From positions 186,001 to 250,000 of the forward strand of contig NZ_FXTI01000004.1 of assembly GCF_900182565.1 (NCBI RefSeq): DNA of 64,000 nt, in the 5' to 3' direction. Below the pieces are notes generated by a model. That model had not been told where the DNA came from. It was given only the letters and a program-made list of their open reading frames with translations, and made no database searches. The stretch is from Melghirimyces algeriensis (GTDB taxonomy: Bacteria > Bacillota > Bacilli > Thermoactinomycetales > DSM-45169). A program made the translations under genes and the position numbers. This document shows, one piece after another, positions 43,415-53,200 of this stretch (positions within the stretch are counted from its first letter, which is position 1; each line of letters begins with the position of its first letter).

Positions 43415-44908
43415 ATGCGAGAGAAGTTGACGGGTCGTATATCAGGAATGCCCACTCATCCTCTGCATGAAGAAATTTTGGAACCGCAGTTTGCGTACGA
43501 GGTTGAAAATTTGTTACCTGCGTACATTCAAATTGAGTTGGTGATGCTTTTTGAATACGTTAGAATGGGCTACATTCCCAAACCGGAAGCACAGAAAATA
43601 TCCGATCTATTGCTTTCCATCAATCACGATACGTTGACTGCAGATCCAACCAAAAATATGTCGGATATTGCCTTTGCCATTGAACGCACGGTAGAGTCTT
43701 CGCTTCCTGCTTCGGTGCCTGCTTGGCATATGGACCGGAGCCGCAATGATTTTCAAGCGTGTGCTCAGGTAATGTTTGCTCGTTCTGAGTGGCTGGAGTT
43801 AATGGAAGGTCTTCAAACACTGATTGAATCCATGGTTGTATTGGCAGAACGATATCGGGAGATGCCCATGCCGGGGTATACACACTACCAGACAGCGCAG
43901 ATTATTACACCAGGTTATTATCTGACCGCAATTGCCGAGGAGCTTTTACAAACCTTCACGCGTTGGGTTCAATTATATGATGAGATCAACCAGTGCCCTC
44001 TTGGATCAGGAGCGATGTCTGGTACCGAGTTGGACTGGGATCGCAATCGGCTTTCTGGTCTGTTGGGATTTCGTCAGCCTCGTTCAAACGCTCTTGTAGC
44101 CGTCGCTTCCCGCGAATGGGTATTGCGAATATCATCTGAATGTTCTGTTTTATCTGTCTTACTATCCCGGTTTGTAACCGATCTGATTCAATGGGGCAAC
44201 AGTGAGATGCGTTTGATTGATTTGCCGGATGAGCTATCCGGAATTTCCTCAGCCATGCCACAAAAGAAGAATTTCCCTATTTTGGAAAGGATACGAGGGA
44301 AAAGCGCTCATTTGTCTGCGTTTCATCTGGACATGGTTCTTGGACAGCGCAACACCCCGTTCACAAACTTAGTGGAAGTTTCAAAAGAAGCGGGTACTCA
44401 TCTTTGGACCCTGTTTCAAACATGCAAGTCGTTGTTTCGCTTGTTAACCGTTGTTACGGATCATTTAAGCTTTAAGGAAAAAGAAATGCTTGCGATCTGC
44501 CAACGTGATTTCTTTGGCGGCTTTACTCTTGCCAATAGGCTGACTATGAGAGAAAACATTCCATACCGAACCTCTCAGGTGATTGCAGGAAAGTATATTA
44601 TGAGTCTCATTCAACAGGGCTTAAAACCGTCCGATAAACACCCTCAATTATTGAGAGAAAAGTGTGCTGAGGAAGGTTTTGAAGTCTCGGACTTAAGTGA
44701 CATACTTGCCGATGTATTTGATGTGCAGGGAAATCTGTATGTAAAAAGGTCTACAGGCTCTACCCATCCAGAACAAGTGCGGAAACGGTTGATGGTACAA
44801 AAGGATCGGGTACAGGACTTGGACAGGGAGCGGAGAAGGCGATTGAAGCAATTGGTGACGGCAGAAACAGAGAGAAAGCGGCTGTTGCAGGAACTATCCT
44901 CTACATAG
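43415..44908 (+). CDS. Argininosuccinate lyase-like enzyme of the cluster
   Basis: 497 aa of the ASL/fumarase superfamily. Active-site elements: WHMDRSRNDFQA (ASL SRND), PGYTHYQTAQ (catalytic His/Thr region), GSGAMSGTELDWDR, and SSAMPQKKNFP (the flexible GSSxMPxKxNP loop with the catalytic Ser; the final Pro-1 position is Phe). Enzymes of this fold eliminate fumarate from an N-succinyl group or add it. An arginine-biosynthesis role is unlikely, as argG is absent and it is embedded in a synthetase operon. It probably releases an amino group from an aspartate adduct made by the next two genes (inference). ATG at 43415 follows GAGGTG. Confidence 0.82.
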   Translation: MREKLTGRISGMPTHPLHEEILEPQFAYEVENLLPAYIQIELVMLFEYVRMGYIPKPEAQKISDLLLSINHDTLTADPTKNMSDIAFAIERTVESSLPASVPAWHMDRSRNDFQACAQVMFARSEWLELMEGLQTLIESMVVLAERYREMPMPGYTHYQTAQIITPGYYLTAIAEELLQTFTRWVQLYDEINQCPLGSGAMSGTELDWDRNRLSGLLGFRQPRSNALVAVASREWVLRISSECSVLSVLLSRFVTDLIQWGNSEMRLIDLPDELSGISSAMPQKKNFPILERIRGKSAHLSAFHLDMVLGQRNTPFTNLVEVSKEAGTHLWTLFQTCKSLFRLLTVVTDHLSFKEKEMLAICQRDFFGGFTLANRLTMRENIPYRTSQVIAGKYIMSLIQQGLKPSDKHPQLLREKCAEEGFEVSDLSDILADVFDVQGNLYVKRSTGSTHPEQVRKRLMVQKDRVQDLDRERRRRLKQLVTAETERKRLLQELSST

Positions 44909-44927
44909 AATGAAAGGACGGGGTTCG

Positions 44928-45983
44928 GTGTTATACAAAAGTATGGTGGATGTCATCGGCAAAACTCCGTTGGTTAAGCTGCGCTTGAACATTCCATCGG
45001 CCGCTTCGGTATACGCCAAGCTTGAATTAATGAATCCTTTTGGAATGAAAGACCGAGTGGCCAAGCAAACCATTCTTGCAGCAAAATCTTCCGGAGAATT
45101 AAGGGATGGTATACCGATCATTGAAAGCTCTTCAGGTACAATGGCTTGCGGAGTGGCACTTGTCGGAAGATATCTTGGGCACCCAGTGCACATTGTAACC
45201 GATCCGCGGATCGATTCCATCACCTATGCCAAATTGACGTCGCTGGGCTGTCACATACATATTGTAACGGAAATGGGTCAAAATGGGTGGCAGAGCTCGC
45301 GCCTTGTACGTCTACAGGAACTGATGAAGGAATATCCGGGGGCGTTTTGGCCCCGACAGTATGAGAATCCGGAAAATCCAAAAGCGTACCAAGAGTTGGC
45401 GATGGAACTCATGCATGATCTGGAACGAATTGATATCTTGGTCGGTTCTGTCGGTAGTGGAGGTTCTCTGTCCGGAACGGCACGTGCTTTGAAAGAGGTG
45501 CACCCGGAACTGAGAGTTGTGGCGGTCGATGCAACTGGAAGTGTGATTTTTGGACAACCGGATCGACCCACCCGTTTACAGGGAGGAATCGGCAACAGTT
45601 TGGTTGCAGCCAATGTAGAATTTGATGTGATGGATGATGTGCATTGGTTGAATGATGAAGAGGCCTTTGCGGCCACACTGGAGCTTGCACAAAATGAACA
45701 AATTTTTGCAGGGAACAGTTCAGGGTCCGTATATGCAGTTGCCAGATGGCTTGCAGGTCAGATTTCAGAGGAATGCAATATTGTGGCGATCCTGCCGGAT
45801 CGAGGGGATCGTTATACGGATACAGTCTACAGCGATCTGTATCATAAACAGAACCAATTATCAAAAACGTGTATGTTTTCTAAAGAGCCCAAATGCGTCA
45901 ATTTGGATGCTGAGGTGACCACATGGTCGTATGCAAAACTGATGGGAGTTCATCCACATGAAGAAAAAACTGTTATTCGTTGA
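44928..45983 (+). CDS. Cysteine synthase/SbnA-like PLP enzyme
   Basis: 351 aa fold-type II enzyme. PLP Lys in NPFGMKDRVAKQ; the substrate loop SSSGTMACGVAL replaces the usual TSGNTG of cysteine synthase; phosphate loop GSVGSGGSLSG; C-terminal AGNSSGSVYAVA. The altered loop fits enzymes taking O-phosphoserine or O-acetylserine with a nitrogen nucleophile, as in SbnA of staphyloferrin B, which joins O-phosphoserine and glutamate on the way to 2,3-diaminopropionate. GTG at 44928 follows AAAGGACGGGG; ATG at 44910 or 44943 are alternatives. Ends inside the next gene (26-base overlap). Confidence 0.8.
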   Translation: MLYKSMVDVIGKTPLVKLRLNIPSAASVYAKLELMNPFGMKDRVAKQTILAAKSSGELRDGIPIIESSSGTMACGVALVGRYLGHPVHIVTDPRIDSITYAKLTSLGCHIHIVTEMGQNGWQSSRLVRLQELMKEYPGAFWPRQYENPENPKAYQELAMELMHDLERIDILVGSVGSGGSLSGTARALKEVHPELRVVAVDATGSVIFGQPDRPTRLQGGIGNSLVAANVEFDVMDDVHWLNDEEAFAATLELAQNEQIFAGNSSGSVYAVARWLAGQISEECNIVAILPDRGDRYTDTVYSDLYHKQNQLSKTCMFSKEPKCVNLDAEVTTWSYAKLMGVHPHEEKTVIR

Positions 45984-47202
45984 AGGAAATACAACAGGTA
46001 CAGGAATGCTGGCCATTTGCAAGGCGGAAAAACTCGGTTATCAGTCGGTGTTCTTGACACAAAATGCGAATCGTTATGATGGGCTCAATGAGTCAGGGTG
46101 TCACACGATCATAACGGACACCGATTCAATAGAAGATCTGAAGCAATGCATATTACAAGAGAATGTGGAAGAAATCGCCGGAATATTGACGACCAGTGAC
46201 TTTTATCTGGAAACGGTGGCCAAATTGGTACAGGCATTTGGGCTCACTGGAAACACTCCACAGGCCATCCGCTTATGTCGAAACAAGGCGTTGTACCGGG
46301 AAACGCTTAGCTCTGAAGGAGTGCGACAACCGGGATTTACTGTGGTTCAGTCAGTGGAGGAGCTTCAGGACATTCGCAAGTCGGTTTTCCTTCCTTGTTT
46401 AGTGAAACCGGCGGATGGCAGTGGATCAAACAATGTTCGTCTCTGTTTCAATTGGGAAGAAGTAGAGCAAATGACCATGGAGATCCTTGCCAAAAAGCAT
46501 AATGCGCGAGGACAGAAAACATTACAGACCGTATTGTTGGAAGAGTATATTGAAGGTCCGGAATATAGTGTGGAGATGTTTTCCTGGGAAGGAAAATCAA
46601 TCTGTGTCGGGATTACAGAAAAACATGTAACGGGATTTCCACACTTTGTAGAGTCAAGACATGTTTTTCCGTCTGTACTTCCGGCTGAAGTGAAGCAGGA
46701 AATCATGCAGACGGTGAAACGTACGCTTGAGGCAGTTGATTTTCAGTTTGGGGCATCGCATTCAGAAGTGAAATGGACGCCGGACGGATGCGTCATGATT
46801 GAAACGAATGCCCGGCTTGCAGGAGGAATGATCCCGGAATTGATCCGTCATTCAACCGGAATGGATTTACTCGATTGGCAGATACGCTGTGCCGCAGGAG
46901 TGCCCCCCGAAAGCAACCAATTCGAGCAAAACAGGTACTCCGGTATTCAGTTTCTTATGGCACAAGAAGAAGGGCGACTATCCTCCGTGGACAATTTGGA
47001 AAGCCTCTTGAAGCTTGAGGGCGTGCAGGAAGTTGTGATCAAAGCACAGGTTGGACAGGCTGTTCAGCCGCCGAAAAGCTTTTCTGACCGTCTGGGATAT
47101 ATCATTGTTAGTGGAACGTCCTATGATGAGGTGACGGAACGGTTAGACCAGATCTCCGACATATTATCCACCAAGACATTGGTTATGGAACCGGGAGTGT
47201 GA
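45958..47202 (+). CDS. ATP-grasp ligase
   Basis: 414 aa. N-terminal nucleotide-like domain (LLFVEGNTTGTGMLAI), central ATP-grasp domain with CLVKPADGSGSNNVRL, LLEEYIEGPEYSVEMF and the metal-binding IETNARLAGGMIPEL. ATP-grasp enzymes of this type (DdaF/BacD-like) join a carboxylate to an amine through an acyl-phosphate. It overlaps the PLP gene and the aldolase-like gene, so all are made together. It probably activates a carboxylate of the same unusual amino acid or ligates it to a partner (inference). Confidence 0.82.
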   Translation: MKKKLLFVEGNTTGTGMLAICKAEKLGYQSVFLTQNANRYDGLNESGCHTIITDTDSIEDLKQCILQENVEEIAGILTTSDFYLETVAKLVQAFGLTGNTPQAIRLCRNKALYRETLSSEGVRQPGFTVVQSVEELQDIRKSVFLPCLVKPADGSGSNNVRLCFNWEEVEQMTMEILAKKHNARGQKTLQTVLLEEYIEGPEYSVEMFSWEGKSICVGITEKHVTGFPHFVESRHVFPSVLPAEVKQEIMQTVKRTLEAVDFQFGASHSEVKWTPDGCVMIETNARLAGGMIPELIRHSTGMDLLDWQIRCAAGVPPESNQFEQNRYSGIQFLMAQEEGRLSSVDNLESLLKLEGVQEVVIKAQVGQAVQPPKSFSDRLGYIIVSGTSYDEVTERLDQISDILSTKTLVMEPGV

Positions 47203-48242
47203 ATCGTGTGATTGAACTGAGAAGCGATACGTTTACATTGCCAACAGACAAGATGATGGAGTCTATCCAAGCAGTGGAGCTGGGTGACAATGTTTATGAT
47301 GAGGACCCGATGACGCAACGATTAGAAGAAGAGGTTGCCCGAAAGCTGGGCAAAGAGGCAGCGATTTTAATGCCAAGCGGAACCATGGCCAACCTTGCAT
47401 CGATACTGGCGCATTGTCCACGTGGATCAAAAGTGATTGTAGGTGATGAATCCGATATCTATATATATGAAGCCGCTGGCGCGTCTGTATGTGGTGGGAT
47501 TATGTATGAACCGGTTCCGACGCAGTTGGATGGACGATTGGCAATATCCGATATGGAAAAGGCGTTTCCGATCGAGCCGGAAGATCCGCAGTTTGCCCTG
47601 CCTTCATTGATCTGTATCGAAAATACACACAATCGGATGGGTGGGCGCGTATTACCTCTTTCCTATCTGCAAGAGGTGCGGACGTTTGCTGAAATGAAGG
47701 GTGTGTCCGTACATATGGACGGGGCCCGTCTGTTTCACGCTTCGGTGGCATTGGGGATTGAGGCGTCAGAGATTGTAAGCTATGCCGATTCCGTTCAGTT
47801 TTGTTTGTCCAAAGGATTGTCAGCACCGATCGGTTCAATTGTTGCTGGAACAAAAGAATTTGTCCAAAAGGTTTATCGATTGCGTAAAATGCTTGGCGGG
47901 GGGATGCGGCAGACTGGGATTATTGCTGCACCGGGGTTGGTTGCTATCCAACATATGATTGATCGTTTAAACGATGATCATGCCAATGCATTGCGGTTAG
48001 CAAAAGGACTTTCAGAGATCCCAGGCATTGACATTCGTGTGGAAGATGTGGAGACCAATATTGTTTTTTTCCGAATCGATCATCCAAGGCATACGTGGCA
48101 AACATTTGTGCAAGCTGCCCGTGAACACGGTCTCCATATCGGGGAATTAGGGCATGGACGGATTCGGGCTGTGACGCATTCCGGTGTGCAGACGGCTGAT
48201 ATTGATCAGGCTTTGCTGATTATACGTAAGTTGATGTCCTGA
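47199..48242 (+). CDS. Low-specificity threonine aldolase-like PLP enzyme
   Basis: 347 aa fold-type I enzyme of the LtaA family: ELRSDTFTLPTDKMMESI, GDNVYDEDP, MPSGTMANLASIL, ENTHNRMGGRVLPL, HMDGARLFHASVALG and the PLP Lys in FCLSKGLSAPIGS. It cleaves or forms beta-hydroxy-alpha-amino acids with glycine. In this cluster it may supply a beta-hydroxy amino acid or glycine. GTG at 47199 overlaps the upstream stop. Confidence 0.88.
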   Translation: MNRVIELRSDTFTLPTDKMMESIQAVELGDNVYDEDPMTQRLEEEVARKLGKEAAILMPSGTMANLASILAHCPRGSKVIVGDESDIYIYEAAGASVCGGIMYEPVPTQLDGRLAISDMEKAFPIEPEDPQFALPSLICIENTHNRMGGRVLPLSYLQEVRTFAEMKGVSVHMDGARLFHASVALGIEASEIVSYADSVQFCLSKGLSAPIGSIVAGTKEFVQKVYRLRKMLGGGMRQTGIIAAPGLVAIQHMIDRLNDDHANALRLAKGLSEIPGIDIRVEDVETNIVFFRIDHPRHTWQTFVQAAREHGLHIGELGHGRIRAVTHSGVQTADIDQALLIIRKLMS

Positions 48243-48278
48243 AGAATGAGATCAAGTGATTAAAGTGAGGAATACGGG

Positions 48279-48989
48279 GTGGGGAAGATCAAGCTGTTTT
48301 GTTTACCTTATGCCGGTGGGTCAGCCACAATCTATCGCAAATGGAAGGATCATTTGCATCCCCAAATCGAGTGTGTGCCTATTGAGTTGGCGGGAAGAGG
48401 GCTGCGATTTTCTGAACCCTTGTATACTTCCTGGCATCAGGCGATTGAAGATCTGTTTGATCGGGTGAAGCCGTATCTGGATGGCTCTCCGGTAGCTCTT
48501 TTTGGATACAGTATGGGCAGTATGCTTGCATTTGAACTGGCGCATAAGGTAAAGGACTGGACAGGACGAGATCCTCAACACGTCTTTTTGGCGGCAAGAT
48601 CGGCGCCGGATCGGCAAAGGAAAAGGAGGAGCATTCATCATTTACCGGACGCGGAGTTTTTGGATGAGGTGATGAAAATGGGGGGGACACCGGATGAAAT
48701 CAAAAAACACAAGGATTTGTTACATTTGTTTCTTCCCATTTTACGAGCTGATTTCACAATCATTGAGACCTATGAATGTTTTCCGAAGGAAACAAAATTA
48801 AATTGCAACTTCACTGTTTTGGGTGGAGCGAAAGACAATATTCATAATGAAGATTTGATGGCATGGAATGCTTATACGGATGGTCATACATCCTTGTATC
48901 AACTTGATGGAGATCATTTCTTTATTCATCACAATATGGATCAGATGATCCATCTCATCCATCAAAAAATATTAAAAAGGAGGGCGTGA
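48279..48989 (+). CDS. Type II thioesterase
   Basis: 236 aa alpha/beta hydrolase like SrfAD/GrsT. FCLPYAGGSATIYRKW, WHQAIEDLFDRV, nucleophile Ser in FGYSMGSMLAFELA, and the catalytic His in LDGDHFFIHHN. It clears wrongly primed carrier domains of the synthetases downstream. GTG at 48279 after GTGAGG. The stop is one base before the next start. Confidence 0.92.
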   Translation: MGKIKLFCLPYAGGSATIYRKWKDHLHPQIECVPIELAGRGLRFSEPLYTSWHQAIEDLFDRVKPYLDGSPVALFGYSMGSMLAFELAHKVKDWTGRDPQHVFLAARSAPDRQRKRRSIHHLPDAEFLDEVMKMGGTPDEIKKHKDLLHLFLPILRADFTIIETYECFPKETKLNCNFTVLGGAKDNIHNEDLMAWNAYTDGHTSLYQLDGDHFFIHHNMDQMIHLIHQKILKRRA

Positions 48990-50252
48990 ATGAATTTCGC
49001 TTTATTGTTTCCTGGGCAAGGAAGCCAGTATGCCGGTATGGGAAAAAGTCTCTGTCAGGATTTCGCTTCGGCTGATCTTGTGTTTGAAGAAGCAAGCGAT
49101 ATCCTGAAAATGGATATGAAAAAACGATGCTTCAATGATCCCCATGAATTGTCAAAAACTGTCCATGCACAACCTGCTATTTTAACGGTCAGTGTGGCCG
49201 CTTTTCGAGTGTTTATGCAGGAAGTGGCGCTTAAGCCGAAAGTTGCAGCAGGACATAGCTTAGGTGAATACTCTGCGCTTGTATGCAACGGAACATTATC
49301 GTTTTCTGATGCCTTAAGAATCGTCAAGCGGCGCGGGGAGTTGATGCAACAGGCAAAAGGGGTGATGATTTCTGTTTTTCATAACAATTTCAGATGGATG
49401 GAGCAAATCTGTGATGAGATGCTTCAGCAAGGATATTTGATTTCCATTGCCTGTTACAACACAAACAGACAGACCGTTATTTCCGGCGAAAGTCAAGCGA
49501 TCACTTCCATCACCCGAAAGTTGGATGGTTGGAGGATCAAATACCGTTTTTTAAATGTTTCTGCCGCCTTTCACAGTCCGCTTATGCAACAGGCGGCCAA
49601 TCAATTGGCGTTGGAATTTGAGGATTACCAATTTTGTCAATGGTCCTGGCCCGTGATCTCCAATGTGGATGCACTCCCTTATATCAAGAAGGATGAGATT
49701 AAAGGGGCACTGACATTACAGATGACGCATCCTGTTCGTTGGCTGGACACCATGGCGTATATCAAAGGGTTAGGGGTGGAGATGGCTGTTGAACTCGGCC
49801 CCAAAACCGTATTGCGTCATTTCATGAACGAGTTTGACAGTCAGATGGATGCGGTTGCCTTGGGTACAAGCACGGATCTAAACAAAGTGATATCGGTTAT
49901 TTCTGAGCGGGATAAACAAACCTCTTCGGGTGACCCGTCCCCCCAACAGATGAATCTGTTCCTTGCAAAATGTTACACGGCAGCCATCAGTATGCCAAAC
50001 CGAAATGAAGATGACATGGAATACCAGCGGAGTACCAGCGAGGTTTACAGGAAGCTTAAGCATTTGCAACAAGGGATGGATCATTCTTCACCCACACTTC
50101 AACATTTGCAACAGGCGGTGGATCTGTTGTGTACAGTATGGAAAGCCAAAAAAACTCCCGGTGAGGTTCAGCGAGAGCGTTTACAATCGCTATTTCAAGA
50201 GAGCGGAATGAAGGATCTATTGAGAAGTCAGAAAATCACAACCATTGAATAA
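48990..50252 (+). CDS. Free-standing malonyl-CoA acyltransferase (FenF-like)
   Basis: 420 aa. AT domain in residues about 1-300: LLFPGQGSQYAGMGKSL, nucleophile Ser in AAGHSLGEYSALV, catalytic His in VSAAFHSPLM and a GPKTVLRHFM end. About 110 residues of charged helix follow (to residue 420), longer than FabD and without a recognised fold. In mycosubtilin and iturin clusters FenF plays the same part: it loads malonate on the second ACP of the PKS part in trans. The hybrid synthetase downstream indeed has no AT of its own. Confidence 0.92.
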   Translation: MNFALLFPGQGSQYAGMGKSLCQDFASADLVFEEASDILKMDMKKRCFNDPHELSKTVHAQPAILTVSVAAFRVFMQEVALKPKVAAGHSLGEYSALVCNGTLSFSDALRIVKRRGELMQQAKGVMISVFHNNFRWMEQICDEMLQQGYLISIACYNTNRQTVISGESQAITSITRKLDGWRIKYRFLNVSAAFHSPLMQQAANQLALEFEDYQFCQWSWPVISNVDALPYIKKDEIKGALTLQMTHPVRWLDTMAYIKGLGVEMAVELGPKTVLRHFMNEFDSQMDAVALGTSTDLNKVISVISERDKQTSSGDPSPQQMNLFLAKCYTAAISMPNRNEDDMEYQRSTSEVYRKLKHLQQGMDHSSPTLQHLQQAVDLLCTVWKAKKTPGEVQRERLQSLFQESGMKDLLRSQKITTIE

Positions 50253-50271
50253 ATAGATGGAGGCTGTTTCC

Positions 50272-53200
50272 ATGCAATCACCTTTAACATTGGTCGATGT
50301 GATCACGGCTTTAAAAGAAGAAGAAAATCGTGGCATCACCTTTATTTCCAGCGATAAGGAAGAAAAGTTTGTCTCCTATCAACAACTGTATAACCGTGCC
50401 CGGTCTATTTTGGGATATATGCAAAGTATGGGAATCAAAGCGGGGGACGAACTTATTCTTCAGATTCGAGACAATGACCTGTATTCGTTTACCGCAACGT
50501 TTTGGGGCTGTATTCTGGGTGGAATCATCGCGGTTCCGGTAACGGTAGGGAGTAACAATGAACAGCGCAAAAAGCTGTTTAAAATCTGGAAAACGTTGAA
50601 CAACCCCTATGTGATGACCACTGATTCAGCGATTCAACGGTTGTTTCAACATACAAAAGATCCTCAGGATCTCCACTGTGTCCAACAAATGAACAAACGT
50701 TCCCTTTTGCTGGAGGATATAAACGGTGACCGGCAGAAAGGAACGGTTTACGATGCATCTCCGCAAGAACTTGCATTTATTCAGTTTTCTTCAGGGTCGA
50801 CGGGATCTCCCAAAGGGGTCATGCTCACCCATGAAAATTTGATCACCAATACACGTGCTATAAAAAATCGACTTGAGATTCAGCCAAAAGATGCTTTCCT
50901 TTCCTGGATGCCATTAACCCATGATATGGGGATTATTACGTTTCATCTTACACCAGTGCTTGCAGGTGTACAACACTATTTGATGCCTACATCGCTGTTT
51001 ATTCGGCGTCCATCGTTGTGGATGAAAAAAACAAATGATCATCGAGCAACGATCCTTGGTTCTCCCAATTTCGGCTATAAATATTTTCTCTCAAAACTTA
51101 AACCGAACGTTGCAAAGGGATGGGATCTGTCCCATGTCAAGGTGATCTTGAACGGAGCGGAGCCCATCTCCACGCAACTTTGCGACCAATTTTTAAACCG
51201 TTTGGGCCAGTATGGGTTAAAGCGAAATGTTATGCATATGGGATATGGTCTGGCTGAAGCTTCTGTGGCTGTATCCATTGGGAGATATGAATTTCGTCCC
51301 ATTCATCTCCATCGCCATCAACTCAATGTCGGAGAGCCGATCCATGAAGTGGAAGAGGGAGACAGAGATTGTCTTACATTTGTTGATGAAGGTTTGCCCG
51401 TGGACGATTGTTCTTTTCGGATTTGTGACGATCATAACCGTCCGTTACCGGAACGGGTGATCGGTCAGATCCAGATCAAGGGGAAAAATGTGACACAGGG
51501 ATATTACAATAATCCTGAAGCGACGAAAAAAGCGATTACCCAGGATGGCTGGGTACGGACGGGTGATTTGGGGTTCGTTCAAAACGGACGGTTGATTATT
51601 ACCGGCAGAAGAAAAGAAATTATCTTTATCAATGGACAAAATGTTTATCCCCATGACATTGAAAGAATTGCTGAAGAAGTGCAAGGGGTTGAATTAGGGA
51701 AAGCAGCGGTTTGCGGAGTGCGTCATGCTGATACGCATGAGGAGAAGATTGTTGTTTTTGTCGTTTATAAAAATAAGCTGGAAACATTTGTTCATCTGGC
51801 TCAGGAGTTGCGCAAGCATATCAATGAACGAACGGGCTGGTTGATCAGCGATGTGATTCCCATTCGACAAATTCCAAAAACGACGAGTGGAAAAGTGCAA
51901 CGTTTCAAATTGGCCTATGATTATGAGAATGGAGTCTATGATGATATTTCGAAAGAGTTGAAAAAATGGGTGTCACAAGAAGCGAATGATTCCGCTCTCT
52001 CAAAGAACCAGATAGAAAAACGGTTGTTGGAAATATTCAGGGAACATTTGCAGTCTGGAGAAATCAGCGTACAGGATCGTTTTTTTCAGATCGGTATCAG
52101 TTCGATGAAGTTGGTAGAAATTGCAGAACGCATTGATGAGGAGCTTGGGGTTCATCTTGAGGTTGCTGATTTTTTTGCCAATCCGACGATTTCCAAGCTT
52201 GCGGATTTCATCGGAACCAGTCGGCATGGTCAAGAGTCGCATTTGAACCGTCCAGCGAATAAGGCGCAAGATGGCAACACCCAACAAAGCGAAAAGGATA
52301 TTGCCGTCATCGGTATTTCCCTGAAATTTCCCAAAGCAGATGATATAGACAGTTTTTGGAGAAACGTCGCAACCGGAAGGGATTGTATCGGTCCTCTGAA
52401 TGAAACAAGAAGAAAGGATGCTGAAGCGTACCTGAATGGTTTGGGAAGAAAGGGGGAATTTGTGGAGGGTGGCTATCTGGATGAGATTGATACATTTGAC
52501 TATCCTTTCTTTAAACTGACACCCAAAGAAGCAAGTCTGACAGATCCCAATCAACGACTGTTTTTACAAACTGCATGGAACGCAATTGAAAATGCTGGCT
52601 ATGGTGGAGAGAAGTTGTCAGGGGATCAAGTAGGTGTTTATGTAGGCTTTTCTAAAAGCGGATATGAATATGATCGTTTATTGTCCGAAGTGACTCCGGA
52701 ATCGTTGCCCCAGTATGCAGTGGGAAACCTTTCCTCCATTATTTCCAGTCGCATCAGTTATCTTCTGAATTTGAAGGGACCGGCCGTTACGGTTGATACC
52801 GCTTGTTCCTCCTCTCTGGTTGCGGTTCATATGGCATGCAAAAGCATGTTGAACGGCGATTGCAGGATGGCTCTTGCAGGTGGAGTCAATACCCTCCCTT
52901 TGCCTGTACGGGCGGGAATCGGAATGGAGTCGTCGGATAGCCGAGCACGAGCATTTGATGATCATGCTGACGGAACCGGATGGGGTGAGGGGGTGGCAGC
53001 CGTTCTGTTGAAACCCCTCAACCAAGCGATCCAGGATGGAGATTATATTCATGCGGTTATCAAGGGAAGCGCCATCAATCAAGACGGTACCACTGTTGGC
53101 ATCACAGCGCCCAATCCCCAAGCACAGAGTGAATTGATGGTTCAGGCGTGGGAGGATGCTGATATTCATCCGGAAACCATCACCTATATGGAAACGCATG

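Noticed and set aside
43186..43470. 94-residue open frame ahead of the lyase-like gene
   Set aside because: No ribosome binding site, Cys/Phe-rich random composition, and overlap with the better supported start at 43415.
43415..44908. Arginine biosynthesis argininosuccinate lyase
   Set aside because: No argG or other arg gene nearby, changed residue in the signature loop, and operon context with synthetase genes.
44928..45983. Housekeeping cysteine synthase
   Set aside because: The sulfide-enzyme substrate loop TSGNTG is replaced by SSGTMA, and the gene is overlapped by the ATP-grasp gene of the cluster.
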